A stretch of DNA of 64,000 nucleotides from Imbricaverruca yamaguchii (lineage: Eukaryota; Arthropoda; Thecostraca; Neoverrucidae). The notes beneath the pieces were generated by a model. It was not told the DNA's origin. It did not search any database and worked only from the letters and a program-made list of their open reading frames with translations. This document shows positions 44,721 through 56,229 of this stretch, piece after piece. Numbering within the stretch: the first letter of the stretch is position 1; each line of letters opens with the position of its first letter. Position numbers and translations under genes: made by a program. Where the stretch lies: positions 231,501 to 295,500 of the forward strand of contig JAOTOL010001138.1 in the NCBI GenBank assembly GCA_034440575.1. The letters run 5' to 3'.

Positions 44721-45900
44721 TTCTGCCGTTGAACTGCAGTTCATGGATCAGGTGGTGGGGCCAGGGTTCACGCAACAAGCTCTGCGTAGCAATAGAACCC
44801 TGGCTCCTCAAGCCACTCCAACAACAACTCGGATTAAATTTATTAAAAAAGAAAAAAGTATTACGTGGCAATTGTCCATTCCAACCACAAATTAAGCTGT
44901 TATTAAAGTTGCTTCCGAGCTGGTCTGGCATAGAAATTGCTCTTACTCCTGCATTATTGCATGCGTGACAGAAGTTTGATTCACATGGCGTCAGCGACGC
45001 AGCCAATTCATTTCGACTGAAAATGCCGAATAACGGTGTGCGAACATGGGCAAAGCCACGGTGGTGAATGAACGGGGATGCTTCCCCAATCTTGCCAAGT
45101 TCCCCGTTAAGCCTTTGACAATGCATGATAATCGAACCGAAATCCTCATGCGGGCATCTGAAATCCGTCTTAGCGCTTACGGGTTCCACAAAGTTGTTGC
45201 CGAATCTAAATGGAGCGTTCATGGCACGAAAATCATGATTTTTTTCTTAATTTTGCGCCGGCACTCCAGAATGTTCAGGATTGTCACCGAAATATTTTAG
45301 CAAACGTCTGCTCCTGTCAAAGCAATGCTTGTCGCAGTCCTGGTGGCGTGTGTTCGCCGTGTATCGTAAAAGGCGTGGAGCCGAGCTTAGAACTGGCATC
45401 GCTCTGACTCCAGCTCGGGTCCAGTCATTTGACTGTTCGGCAGCATGCACAATTGTTGGTTTTGTCACCTTGATAATCATGTACTGTTATTATATGCACA
45501 CCTCTAGGACCAGGGACTAATGTTGGTCGACGTGTACTTGTGGGAGGGGAAAGGGCAAGGGCGTTAGTTTTTAGCTCAATATTTGCAATGCACTGCCGTA
45601 GTGCCACAAATGATTAAATTCAGGGGATCCTGTCTCCTGTCCCACCCCCGATGGTCCGGCCGCCCGTGTCAGGAAGGGACTGTGGGCCTGTACACTGCCA
45701 TAAGTGGTGACGTGTTCCGTATTTCCTATGCCTGGCTGATTAGAAGAAGTGCCCAACCATGAATTTAAGGTGGCAGAACCCCAGCCTTGCAGAATATCGA
45801 TATTGAATATTGCGAATATTTCCCTTCTCTTTATGAAAAAGATCGTCCCATGTGAACAGTGTCTTAAATTCACTCTCGCTTATTAGAAGGACTTGCCACG
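44721..45900. other. no gene seen
   Basis: A minus-strand frame of 168 codons (44716-45222) has no recognised motif. A TGGCATCGCTCTGACTCC-like phrase occurs twice in plus orientation (about 44925 and 45400). Confidence 0.35.
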
Positions 45901-46005
45901 ACGCGCACAAAAAGCTGCCGGCCTCCAGGCTCGAACCGGCTACCTCCGAGTCGGCAAACTGACGCGCTACCAACTGCGCTACCAACACCGAGCCGCTCGG
46001 CCCGC
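45901..46005 (-). mobile_element. tRNA-derived SINE head, family D
   Basis: On the minus strand, TTGGTAGCGCAGTTGGTAGC is an A-box region and GCCGGTTCGAGCCTGG a B-box, spaced as in a tRNA of about 73 bases, followed by a non-tRNA body with GCAGCTTTTTGTGCGCG. The stem pairing is imperfect, so I regard it as SINE-derived, not a working tRNA gene. Confidence 0.55.
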
Positions 46006-46229
46006 TTAAGTTAAATAGTGTCCATGGATATGACATGGGTCTAAATAACACCATTTTATACAATAACTAACATATTCGTGTGAAAGTCTCCCATGATTAT
46101 CGAAATACCATGAAACAAGCTTTCAGATGACGTATAATTTGCACCACTCACGTATACTTGTTAGTCAGGAACGTACGCGGAAAAGTACCATTTCTTGCTG
46201 TCGTGATAATCTGCTGAACCCAAATCAGC

Positions 46230-46510
46230 GCCCAGATGACGTCCCCGGCTGCCAAAGGACATTGACAGGGGCCGGCTCTATATATACAGCGGACTCATTG
46301 GACCGACAGCGTCAGACAGACGAACAGCATCGGCAGAGTCCAGCCACATCGATCGTCCACTGCGAAGGTGGGAACCTCTGGAGCATGCCGAATTCGAGAA
46401 CCGTATGTTATTTACCACTTACGGAATACCAGCCGATTTTGCATGCCAGTTGTCGTTGGTTAGTTGGGTACCACTTCTCAGTGCAGATGGCTTCAATAGG
46501 CTGTTCCGTG
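46230..46510 (+). promoter_or_regulatory. TATA-bearing repeated module, copy 1
   Basis: TATATATA at 46279-46286 is followed by ACTCATTGGACC, then GCGTCAGACAGACGAACAGC, CATCGATCGTCCACTGCGAA and TTGGTTAGTTGGGTACCACT. An inverted second copy is at 62885-63115. Similarity starts at the TATA box and runs about 220 bp downstream. It may be a promoter with transcribed leader from a duplicated gene, or part of a solo LTR. No protein frame is conserved convincingly. Confidence 0.5.
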
Positions 46511-47976
46511 TTCCGTGTGACCACTCCCTGTGTGTGTAGACCTATTAATCACTTGCTTTATTTCGGGAATGTTTTAAGCGCAAATTAAGGTTTTCCTCCT
46601 TGCAATAGCCGGAAAGAATGCTGATATGTCAATCCAATTTTAATGTTCAGAGTGGCAACTGAAAGCTAGCAGTGGTGGTTCGAAGTGGGGTGGGGCAGAT
46701 TCACTCTGCCCCCCTCCCCCCCCACACACTGAAAAAATCACATTGGATTTCGGCCACTTTTTTCGGTTCCCAGAATTCTGAAGCTATTTCCCCCAGAAAA
46801 AATCGCTTTTAGACGTTAGTACCACTTTTTCGGACCTTTCGGTTGCACTTATGACCACTATCACGATGGAGGAGAGGCAAAGCGTTTTTACTCACACTTT
46901 AAAAGCGAAGCTTCCGAGGCTAACTTCTTGCAAACAGTTTTCCGACATCCATTAAGTCCGCGAACATTTTGAACAGCTTCATTACAATTCACCTAAATCG
47001 GTAGATGTAAGAAAGATATGCTACGGACTGCCATGCAAGCATTAATGCAAATATGATTTTGAAGTCAAAAGATAAAAGATAGATTCCAAAGGGGATCCTT
47101 TGGAAAACACGGTGCTCACTTGGGCTTCCCATAGCAGAGCTGGTCTCCTTGGTTGTTTATTAATGCCAAGTAATTTTCCGTGATATGGCTGAGAGGAAAA
47201 TGCAGTTTGAAGGGTTTTATCAGTGGCATTTTCCATGATTGATGATGGTTTTGATTTTCAAGACTGTTCTATGAAGAGCATCAAAAGCATGGTATTAAAT
47301 ACACAAATGGATTCACATGGAATTGGAGCTTTATTTGGTACCACGAACTGACATGGAAGGTGAAGCATAACTTCCCAGGTTATACCATAGCATCCAGTCA
47401 CTAATCCCTGACTGCACCCGTAGAAAATGGAGGGGAAGTCCCTTGACACACCCCACTGTTTCGGAAATATCAGATAAAATGTTTTTTTTCTATTTGCCTT
47501 CACTATCCTTTTCCTAAGTTGACATGGATAACTTTTAAAATGCGCATTGTATAGCTTTTAAATGCGCATGGATAACTTTTATATGAATAACTTTTATATG
47601 GATAACTTTTAAATGCGCATTGTGTTTGATTCGCATCATGCATGTTTTATCCATTTTTTCATGACGCCGATCTTCCCATAGATTATTTTGACTAAAGTAA
47701 AAAGCTGCTTAGACTTTACAATGTTTTAAACCACCATGCCGATATAAATGTCGAGCCATTTAATTTCATCTACTTTGGTAAACATGAAGTTAACTGCAAG
47801 CTGTACCTCAAATGAGTTTTTACATAAATGCTTTTCAGACAAAATATATCCATACAAGTATATCCATAGAACTTCTTTATTCTTGAATTTTTATCAATAT
47901 AACGTTTGGCCCGTTCCAAGACAAATCGATAAGGACACCCAATATTTTATAATTAGGTCAAAATGTTTATGTGGGG
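46511..47976. other. no gene; short ATAACTTTTA tandem
   Basis: About 47525-47625 repeats ATAACTTTTATATG and TTTTAAATGCGCAT. The rest is anonymous. Confidence 0.4.
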
Positions 47977-48165
47977 TTTTCTGATGCGCGGAATCCGGAT
48001 GTGCCATTTTTGCCAGGATCAGGTCAGCGGTCAAGGAATTATAGCCTCGGCATTTCTAAGATGTCACCAGAGAAGGATGTCTTTTGAGGAGACATTTGGA
48101 GATATGGATTGTAATTTGGCCTCTTCAATTGTCGATTTGTCGTGTAATGGGCCAGCTTCCACAAT
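47977..48165 (+). repeat. inverted repeat arm, left
   Basis: TGATGCGCGGAATCC, GATCAGGTCAGCGGTCAAGG and AGATGTCACC match the complement of 48690-48790. Just after it, TTGTCGATTTGTCGT.TAATGGG recurs directly at about 48850. Confidence 0.7.
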
Positions 48166-48689
48166 TCGGAGACATTTCTGCCATTTGTTAACATATGACT
48201 TCATAACGAGTAAGAACACTTGTGCAGCACAACACCGAGGATCATATGATTGACATTTTTATCCCATCACGTGCCACGAACATCAAAAGCTTCATATTTT
48301 TAGTAATATGAAAATTATAAACAAGCAGTAAAACAGTCAACGATAATGTAGCGAAAAAACAATCATGCACCTCTAATTTTCAACAGATGTGTATATTTTT
48401 AGGCGCAAAACCCTGGGGTATATTTTGTTTTGCTTCGAAACATAAGCTATCGAACTTCATTTATGCATTTTTTCAAATGGCATTGTGACTGTACCGATAG
48501 TTAAAGTAGGTCATGTGCCCTTAGGTCACGATTTCATCATTTCAAATGAAAACTATTAAATTATAAAAATCAAAGTAAACGAAAATTCCGAAAGAGCTAA
48601 AAGATGCAGTGGATTATTGTGAGTTCACTGATATATCATTTTGCACCTTTTATATTGTTCTTCATTGAGTTAAATACCTCACAGGACGC

Positions 48690-48885
48690 CATTGTTGGGT
48701 GACATCTAAAGAATGCCCAAGGCTAAAAACCCCTTGGCCGTTGACCTGATCTTTCTAAATATGGCACAGCTGGATTCCGCACATCAAATAACTACACACA
48801 AATATTGTCATTAAATACAAAACATTTGGCGTTATTTTGGCCTTTCACTTGCCGATTTGTCGTAAAATGGGCTAGGTATGGAAGT
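48690..48885 (-). repeat. inverted repeat arm, right
   Basis: Complement of 47977-48075, followed by a direct copy of the TTGTCGATTTGTCGT block, showing that an inversion has rearranged an older repeat. Confidence 0.65.
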
Positions 48886-50394
48886 GACTGAAACAACGTG
48901 GAAACTCATTTCCTCTTCAAATCTACTTTTCAGTTGACAAGCAGAATGACACAAAGAAATATCATTGAGCTAGATAATAAAGCATATTAGCTGGTAAAGC
49001 ATACCCTATCCTAACATAACCTAACACACAATAACAAGAAAAAGATTTGCCACAACAAATTAGACAATTTTTGTTCTAAAAAATTCAAAATAAAGAATAT
49101 AATTTGACGTAACCTAACCTAACCAAACCTGTTTTTATTTGAAAGAAAACGTACATTTTTGGGCTAAAAATTCACTTTCCAAAAGAAAAGCCTAACTTAA
49201 CCCGACATAACGAAACATAACCTCTTTGTTTGCCTTCTGGGGGGTCAAATGTGCAATACATGTCCGGTGAATGCCTTAAAGCACAGAAATACTAAGTTCT
49301 CCTGTACGCATTATCATCAATATTTTCTAAGGTGGGCATTGCTGCATGTGTTCCTTCTACAAAAGGGTAGCACATCACAGGGAGTAAAAGAAAGGAAGGA
49401 AAACTCAATCAATATTTTTGGCTACACAAAATTTATCAATTTCCTAGCCCTGGAAATGCATTGGTTCAAATACCAAGGAAGCAATTACATAATAGCATTG
49501 AATTTAGTTTAGTTGATGGGTTCGGATTCAATGCAAAATAAAATTATTATGGGTATTGTTATTAGGGAAAACACAATGCAAATTCTGCATTTGTCGACCT
49601 ATCATTGAATGTAGTCCTTGGTGATCACGTTTAGAGATAGACAACATCTCATTCCACTTTCACAACCAAACTTCCTTGGCACATGCAGGGCTGGAGACCA
49701 CTCACAAAGCCAGGGGATCCAAGTTCTTATTTCCAAAGCATATTTTCACTTTAAATAAGGAGGATCACAAATTAACATTAGCAGGGTACCAGACAGGAGA
49801 ATCCAGACCTCCGGACCAACCGGGAATCTGCAGCCATGTGCATTTGCCTACCTATTATGAGATGGAACATGAAAAATATAATGAAGTCAAAGATGAGACC
49901 AAACAACTGGTCAGACCAAGCCAGGTTTCGGATTGGGACCAGTTCAAAATATCAGTACAGATTGAATGCATTGACAGATCCAGACCTGGTTTTCAGTTGC
50001 TCAGCGGGGCCAAGCATAACTTATTCTCATATTTGTTTTCATATTTTTATAAGTTTCTCACTCCTTGGATTCGGCATCAAGTGTTTCTAGTTTTGCACAC
50101 GCTGTGTACCATATAACAATTCTGTTTCAAAGAAGTCTGTTTGTGGGGGGAGGGGCGATGGGTGAGAATGATCACATCGAAGCCCAGTCTTAGAGCTCAC
50201 CTTTCCTGAATTATCCTAGTTGAGCTTTCGGTCCCAGAATTCCTTACCTCACGTACCTAACTAGCATCATTAGGTTGATCATTGTATAATCAGTTCATGG
50301 GCATAGTACTGTTAAAATAATATATGCAGTCATACGTAGGTACTCGAATGTATACTCTTTGAAAACGATCCTGCGTTCCCAAACACAGTATGTC
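48886..50394. other. no gene; interstitial TAACC/CCTAA traces
   Basis: CCTAACATAACCTAACAC (about 49010-49025), CGTAACCTAACCTAACC (about 49110-49128) and similar words to 49225 resemble degenerate TTAGG repeats. A plus-strand open frame (49676-50116) lacks an ATG start and motifs. Confidence 0.45.
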
Positions 50395-50720
50395 CGATGA
50401 TCAAATTTATCACCTTTGCGATCTTCATTTTCACAGGAATCTTCATGATTCTGACCCTCCCTCAAGTTGTGCTACTGTTGAGTGCACCCGACCCATGAGG
50501 GATGCTACCTAACATGATATGGTGATTTTCAGAACAGTGTGGTTTCTGCAGCTATGGGATCGACAGTCTTGCGCAAGGAGCAGGACGGTGGCGGCGGAGG
50601 TGGTGGCGGAGGAGCCGGTGGAGGAGGCGGTGGAGGAGGCGGTGGTGGCTGTGTGATTTGTGCGACAGCATAAAATCTGCTCATGAAGACTGCCGGCTTT
50701 CCTGTCTCAACAGTCAATGC
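50395..50720 (+). repeat. glycine-rich unit, copy 1
   Basis: Includes ATCACCTTTGCGATCTTCA, GTTGAGTGCACCC and ATCGACAGTCTTGCGCAAGG, then a GGN run (about 50580-50650) encoding poly-Gly, then TGTGCGACAGCATAAAATC. The plus frame around the run reads GSTVLRKEQDGGGG and ends CVICATA then stop. An inverted paralogue is at 55560-55935. Upstream the two copies do not keep one shared frame, so coding status is uncertain. Confidence 0.6.
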
Positions 50721-51689
50721 TCAATACAGAATGAGGAGCATAGATTCCCGACAGCTGCTGCACCTGCTAATCGCATGATCGTTCCCGGACAAACATGTCT
50801 CCGTGATGACACACGGGTAAACATCGATAAAAAATTGATTGATCCACGAGCGACTTCCATCACCGCTGATTACTTTTCGGCACCTGCTTATCATGATATC
50901 TCCCTGTCATGAATTTTGACTGTCCAGTGTGCTTAATCAAATACAGGAACTTTTGCTCAACTCAGATATTTGGAGGGCAGTTTGGGAACGATGAGCGACC
51001 ATTTACGAAGCATATGACTGGTAGCAGCAAGGGATCAAGAGCCCCACTAGCGGTCAATGGTATGTACTAGTCGTCGGTAAGTCTACACCAGACGGTGGGA
51101 TGTGTTTTGTTTCCCTTGCCGATGATAAGATAACTATTTCCGTACGCATCACTGATTACGTCTCGTGCTGACGAGAGGAGTTTTCGCCCCACGTGCTCGT
51201 CGTCTGACACAAAGGCGATTCCGAGTCCACCTTGTGACATACAACTCCGACGATAATGTATACCTACTACGAATTGGAACAGACTACGGGGAGAGAAAAG
51301 AGAAACTTCTGACCTGAGATAACTCTCATAATTCTAGCATTGTTTGTTGCTGTTAACCATGGCTAAATTTGACACCAATGAAGCTTCATTAATGCATGTT
51401 TGTCCAGGGGCCAATCAAGTATGAGGGGCGCAAGAGGCGACGGACCCACGACCCATCCCCCCATGAATCGAAAGGCAATCCCGATGAAGATGTACCGGCA
51501 GCAGACATTTCTCTTTGGTTCGGTTCAGTTCGGTAATTATCCCTACAGCCTCCTCCCCCATCCTGAGAGGCTATGTGCCTCCAAGAATCGCCTAGGGGTT
51601 CGGAAACATTCACAAGGCTCCCTAAAAAAAAATCCCACTGGGGACTCCAGAAATTGCACAGAGGTCAATAAAAATCACGTGGGCTGGCC
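50721..51689. other. no gene seen
   Basis: No supported feature. Confidence 0.4.
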
Positions 51690-51955
51690 ATCAATCACTG
51701 TTCCACTGCTCGTGGACTGACCATAGGCCCCTGTTCCACTTTTGGTTGACTGGTCATCGGCCACTGTTCCACTGTTTGTGGACTGGTCATCGGCCACTGT
51801 TCCACTGTTCGTTGACTGGTCATCGGCCACTGTTCCACTGTTCGTGGACTGGTTATAGGCCACTGTTCCACCGTTCGTGGACTGGTCATCGGCCACTGTT
51901 CCACCGTTCGTGGACTGGCCATCGGCCACTGTTCCACTGTTCGTGGACTGCATTC
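51690..51955. repeat. 33-bp minisatellite
   Basis: About eight copies of TGTTCCACTGTTCGTGGACT plus GGTCATCGGCCAC. On the minus strand it encodes 11-residue repeats STNSGTVADDQ; on the plus strand TGHRPLFHCSW. All are consequences of the 33-base period. Confidence 0.95.
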
Positions 51956-52083
51956 ATTACGGCCATCGGAACCAAATACTAATTACAAGGTGATCCAAAA
52001 TAGCCTAACATAACCTAGGCATCGCCAATATTGCATTGTGTCGCTCATACCCTGCAAATGTTGAACCCCTGCAAATGTTGTGT

Positions 52084-52227
<144 letters not shown>

Positions 52228-52319
52228 GTGGTGGGTGGGTGTGAATAAATATAGAACCTTTTGAGCGTCAAGTGCAAAAATCCGAACGCATAGGAAAAGT
52301 GGCCCAACGTAGGATGGGG

Positions 52320-52527
52320 TCCTGGTCAGATGTTTGTTTGTTTATTGGTTCGTTCACGACACACTTTATGCACATTCACGGCTAATGGCGCCGCCCACAC
52401 TGTTTCGCTGGTGGGCCGCGGGATTGTGAAATGTCCTGAGTGGCGCTAGAGTCGAACCCGGAACCTTTGGTACCCATAGCCCGACACCTTAATCACTCGG
52501 CCATCCCCGCCCCGTCCTGATCAGATG
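52320..52527 (-). mobile_element. tRNA-derived SINE, family A, with target duplication
   Basis: The 182-bp element at 52333-52514 is the complement of the family A copy at 21587-21769, including the B-box GAGTCGAACC (complement), GCCGCCCACACTG and the TTTGTTTGTTTATTGG tail. TCCTGGTCAGATG (52320-52332) and TCCTGATCAGATG (52515-52527) form the duplication with one mismatch. Confidence 0.9.
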
Positions 52528-52951
52528 CTCCCACCTCCTGGACAAAATCATGGCTACGCCACCGCTCTCGGTTGGCTAAAAACGTGTAGTGAGATTGCAT
52601 GTAAGGTGGTATTGGTACTAGCCCCAGGATGTATGTGAGGTGGCACTGGTACCAGGCAGGTGAGTCATCCAGTGCGGCGACCTCGTGGCCGGGTCGGGAC
52701 GGCCGGATACGTGGCGTGGTGGGGCGTGTGCGGGATAGGCCAATCAGCGGTCGGGGGTGTCTAGCGCGGGAGCGGTGTCGAGTTGAGGTGGGAGGGTGTG
52801 AGCTGGGCCGGCCCAATCTGGTTACCGCGAAGCGCTGAGGAATACACGGTCCTGGCGTCAAAGTTTTCTCTTCGTGAACTATAAAACGGCAGGAGACCTG
52901 ATAATACGTAGACGGCTGCAAACACACCTAGATGCCTACAAAAAGCCGAAA
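52528..52951. other. no gene seen
   Basis: GC-rich anonymous sequence. Confidence 0.4.
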
Positions 52952-53575
52952 TCAAATGGCAACACGCTCTCCGCTGGTGATACCCAGCCGGAAGCACACT
53001 TTCGGCTCATAACACACGGCCGGACGCACGCTCTCGGCTGGTGATACCCAGCCGGAAGCACGCTCTCGGCTCATAACACATAACCAGAGGCACGCTCTCG
53101 GCTGGTGATACAGAGTCGAAGACCCTTTATACGGTCGCGGAAACTTCTCGGCTGCATGCTCTAAAAGCGAAAGGGGCCATAGCAGCGACAGCGAAGCGAG
53201 GCGTGGCGTGGCGCCATTCTGCTCCGGCACGGTACTCGCCTCCGCGCGACCAGCGGAACTGGCCCGTACAGCCGTCTCTCTCGTGACGCCATACTGCCAC
53301 GGCACGGTACTCGCCCCCGCGCGACCAGCGGAACTGGCCCGTACAGCCGTCTCTCTCGTGACGCCATACTGCCACGGCACGGTACTCGCCCCCGCGCGAC
53401 CAGCGGAACTGGCCCGTACAGCCGTCTCTCTCGTGACGCCATACTGCCACGGCACGGTACTCGCCTCCGCGCGACCAGCGGAACTGACCTGTGTGTATGT
53501 GTGTATGAATAGGTTTAAAGGATCTGGGAAGCCACTAGGGAGACGTCGTTGCCAAGTAACACCCGGGATGTGCAC
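52952..53575 (-). CDS. hypothetical 207-codon frame over minisatellites
   Basis: Minus-strand frame from an ATG at 53575. It contains about four 25-residue repeats (SSAGRAGASTVPWQYGVTRE followed by TAVRA) encoded by the 75-bp array, then a second repetitive part from the 32-bp array. Two other frames are also open over the array, and no known domain appears. More likely a by-product of a 75-base period than a gene. Confidence 0.2.
   Translation of the reverse strand: MHIPGVTWQRRLPSGFPDPLNLFIHTYTQVSSAGRAEASTVPWQYGVTRETAVRASSAGRAGASTVPWQYGVTRETAVRASSAGRAGASTVPWQYGVTRETAVRASSAGRAEASTVPEQNGATPRLASLSLLWPLSLLEHAAEKFPRPYKGSSTLYHQPRACLWLCVMSRERASGWVSPAESVRPAVCYEPKVCFRLGITSGERVAI
52959..53116. repeat. 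32-bp minisatellite with 64-bp higher-order unit
   Basis: CACGCTCTCGGCTGGTGATA alternates with CACGCTCTCGGCTCATAACA, each in a 32-base unit. Five units are visible. Confidence 0.9.
53225..53490. repeat. 75-bp minisatellite
   Basis: CAGCGGAACTGGCCCGTACA starts units at 53251, 53326 and 53401, with a partial unit at 53476. The copies are nearly identical. A lone diverged unit is at about 54095-54175. Confidence 0.95.
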
Positions 53576-54399
53576 GGCATGACCGGACCATCCCCTCAGT
53601 GTGGTCTTGACACCTCCCTTAGGATAGAAGGAGAAAAAGGTAGGATTCCGCCGCGGTGGTGACGCGTGTCACCGCCGCTACCCCTGGCTTGCCTCGCAAA
53701 ACACTTGCCAGAATGGGACACGAGAACACCGATTTATTGTCACGACGAAGCGACATTTCACGTATGTTTGCTGTAGAAGAATGCCATAGTTAAGACATTG
53801 AAATAGGTAGGTAGATAAAAGTACATGTAAGTGTGTGAAGCGAACATGTCAGGCAGGTGAGAGAAGTTCACAGCGAGAGAAGTTCTGTGCCCAATAGGGC
53901 AGGTGGCTATTGGGGACAAAACATTAGAGATTAACGGAGACACGAGGTACAACGAACCTGGATAGGTACAATCACTACACTCACATCTTGCGCCAAAAGA
54001 GCACACTAGTTCTCAGCCGCTAGATGGCGGGCGCGCGCTCAGCAATGGCTGCGTCTTCAGCAGGTCGCTAGACGACTAGCGGACCCGCCCGCTACAGCCT
54101 GTACAGCCGCTCTTCTGGTGGCACCATTCCCCCCCAGCACAGTATTCGTCTCCGCGCGACCAACGGAACTGGACGTGCGGTGGGGTAAGTCGCCCAAATG
54201 TTTTTGCTTAGCATTACCAAAATAAAGCCATAATTTCCCCCGTAGTTACCTCGGTGGAGAACACGCGCACGTCCGGGAGGCAGATCTCTGCCCCCCTTCG
54301 GTTTTTCCCGATTTGCGGCCATACTAATCGGGTTAGAAAGGCCAAATCGGGCATGGCTGCTCATTGGTCTTTTCCGCATATCCTCATATATTTTTAACC
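53491..54399. other. no gene; isolated diverged 75-bp unit
   Basis: Apart from the relic unit near 54095-54175, no feature is supported. Confidence 0.45.
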
Positions 54400-55140
54400 C
54401 TGGGTCATCTCAGGTCAGGTCACCAGGTCAGGCGACGTGACCCAACATCCCTCGGAGTTCTACGTGGCATAATTTCCACAATAATTTGGCAATTTATTTC
54501 AAACTTATAACACATCATGATCTCATCAGGAACCATCATACATATCTCGGGTTTTCGTAACATTGACCTGAGGTTAGGTCGCAGCCATGGCTTCCCCCAT
54601 TATAGGGTTATGATAAAATATACAAATTCTTGGTTTCCTGGTTACATATTTGCTCTCGGAATGATCTCACAACGGTTGTGGCGTATAGTTGGAAGCTATG
54701 CTCAATGCTACTGCTGACATTTGTACTCGACGTGACCTCACCAAGGTCATCTGAGGTCACCTGAAATCACTAGCACATTTCTGCACATTATATCGCACTG
54801 CATTGAGCTAGAAGGCTTAAATTACCGTCATTGTGCTTTTATCGCCAAGCCGTGTCGATTGATACATTACATGCCATCCCCTAGGCTACTGCTTCATGAC
54901 TTTGACCTGAGGTCATAGTTTCGTTTGAACTGACCTTAAATCACACCGCCTATTGTCGATAGCACATTTCAAGGACTAGGAAGGAATAGAGTTCGCCGTT
55001 TGTTTCTATCTGTTACAGGTCCTGAGATATGTGTCAAAAGCTGAGAGTCTCACCCGATCTGGTTGAATTTGTCCTATGATGACCCAGTGACCTGAATATT
55101 GACCTGAGCGAACAAATGACCGAAACGCTTCCGATAGAGC
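54400..55140 (+). repeat. AGGTCA/TGACCT-dense repeat sequence
   Basis: Many TGACCTGAGGTCA, GGTCATCTGAGGTCACCTGA and GACCTGAGGTTAGG arrangements. Shares wording, but not clear alignment, with the terminal repeats of the transposon at 57183-59784. No frame. Confidence 0.5.
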
Positions 55141-55364
55141 TTGTCACCAACTATCTAACCCCGCTTTCCGTTTGTCGCTAGCTAGCACAGTTCTAGAGAT
55201 CTCAGGGGGCAGACATCTGCCCCCCACCCCACACCCCCGGATAGGCGAAGTTGGCGCGGACCGCCGGACGTGCGAGTGATAAAGCGTTGTCCTGCGAGTG
55301 TCTCCACGTCTTGACACAAAACCAGCTCGTCGCTTTACGAGCTCGCTATAGACGCCTCCGTCTG

Positions 55365-55470
55365 GGATGGCCAATTGGCAACTAGACAGGTAAGGTCGGG
55401 AATGCAGGCACCAGGCGGCCGTGCCCGCCATGTGGATACGTTAAATGCTCGGTCAAAATTATGCTATATA
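55365..55470 (+). mobile_element. SINE family C, 3' body fragment
   Basis: GGCCAATTGGCAACTAGACA, CACCAGGCGGCCGTGCC and ACGTTAAATGCTCGGTCAAA match the body at 44625-44715. The tRNA-like head is absent. Confidence 0.6.
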
Positions 55471-55559
55471 ATTTGTCAGGGAACAATCATGTGATTATCA
55501 GCTGCAGCAGCTGCAGATAGGCGGTGCTTCTTATTTAGCATCGGTTGATGAGACAGAAG

Positions 55560-55935
55560 AGTCGGCAGTTCTCATTGGATGATTTTATGCTGTCGCACAT
55601 ATCACCCAGCAATCTTCGTTTTTGCCTCCGTCTCCGCCTTCTCCCCCGCTTCCGCCACCGTCTCCACCTCCACCACCGCCTCCGCTGCCACCTCCACCAC
55701 CGCCTCCGCCGCCACCTCCGCCACCGCCTCCGCCGCCACCTGCTTGCTCCTTGCGCAATATTGTCGATTCCATAACTGCAAAAACCATGCTGACAGTGCT
55801 GCAAATCGCCATTTCACGTTGAGTAATATTCATCATGGGTTGGGTGCACTCAACAGTCGCAAAATTTGATGGAGGGACGGAATACTGGAGGATTGCAGTG
55901 AAAGTGAAGATCGCAAAGGTGTCATATTTGATCTT
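55560..55935 (-). repeat. glycine-rich unit, copy 2
   Basis: Inverted paralogue of 50395-50720. A minus-strand 140-codon frame (56007-55585) reads IKYDTFAIFTFTAILQYS, later VMESTILRKEQAGGGG, about 40 residues of Gly-rich run and ICATA then stop. The frame is longer and more coherent than in copy 1. No family recognised; it may be a small secreted Gly-rich protein or a non-coding repeat carrying a GGN run. Confidence 0.45.
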
Positions 55936-56229
55936 GGATAAACTGGATTTGGACATGCAGGATCTAACCCCAAGATTAGATTCGAGCATCTTCGTATGAC
56001 CCTGCATATATGATTGTAACAGTTATATGCTAACGGACATCATTCAGTGACATCAAAGGTAATATACCACATGAGTGTAATCACTAGGGAATGGGGGACG
56101 TATCCCGCTAATTCTTCAGGAGTGGCGATTGTTCCCCTCAATTTCATTCGTGTTCCCAAGCCCTAAGCCCAAGCCATTATGCTCATTGCAACCGCACTGA
56201 AACACATACAACGTGGGTCGAAGGTGAAG
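55936..56229. other. no gene seen
   Basis: No supported feature. Confidence 0.4.

Noticed and set aside
49003..49225. Telomere
   Set aside because: Only scattered, degenerate CCTAA words within ordinary sequence; not a terminal array.
49676..50116. 146-codon open frame
   Set aside because: It starts at TTG, has no ATG near the start and no recognisable motif.
51690..51955. CRISPR-like array
   Set aside because: The units are contiguous 33-bp tandem repeats without unique spacers, in a eukaryotic context.
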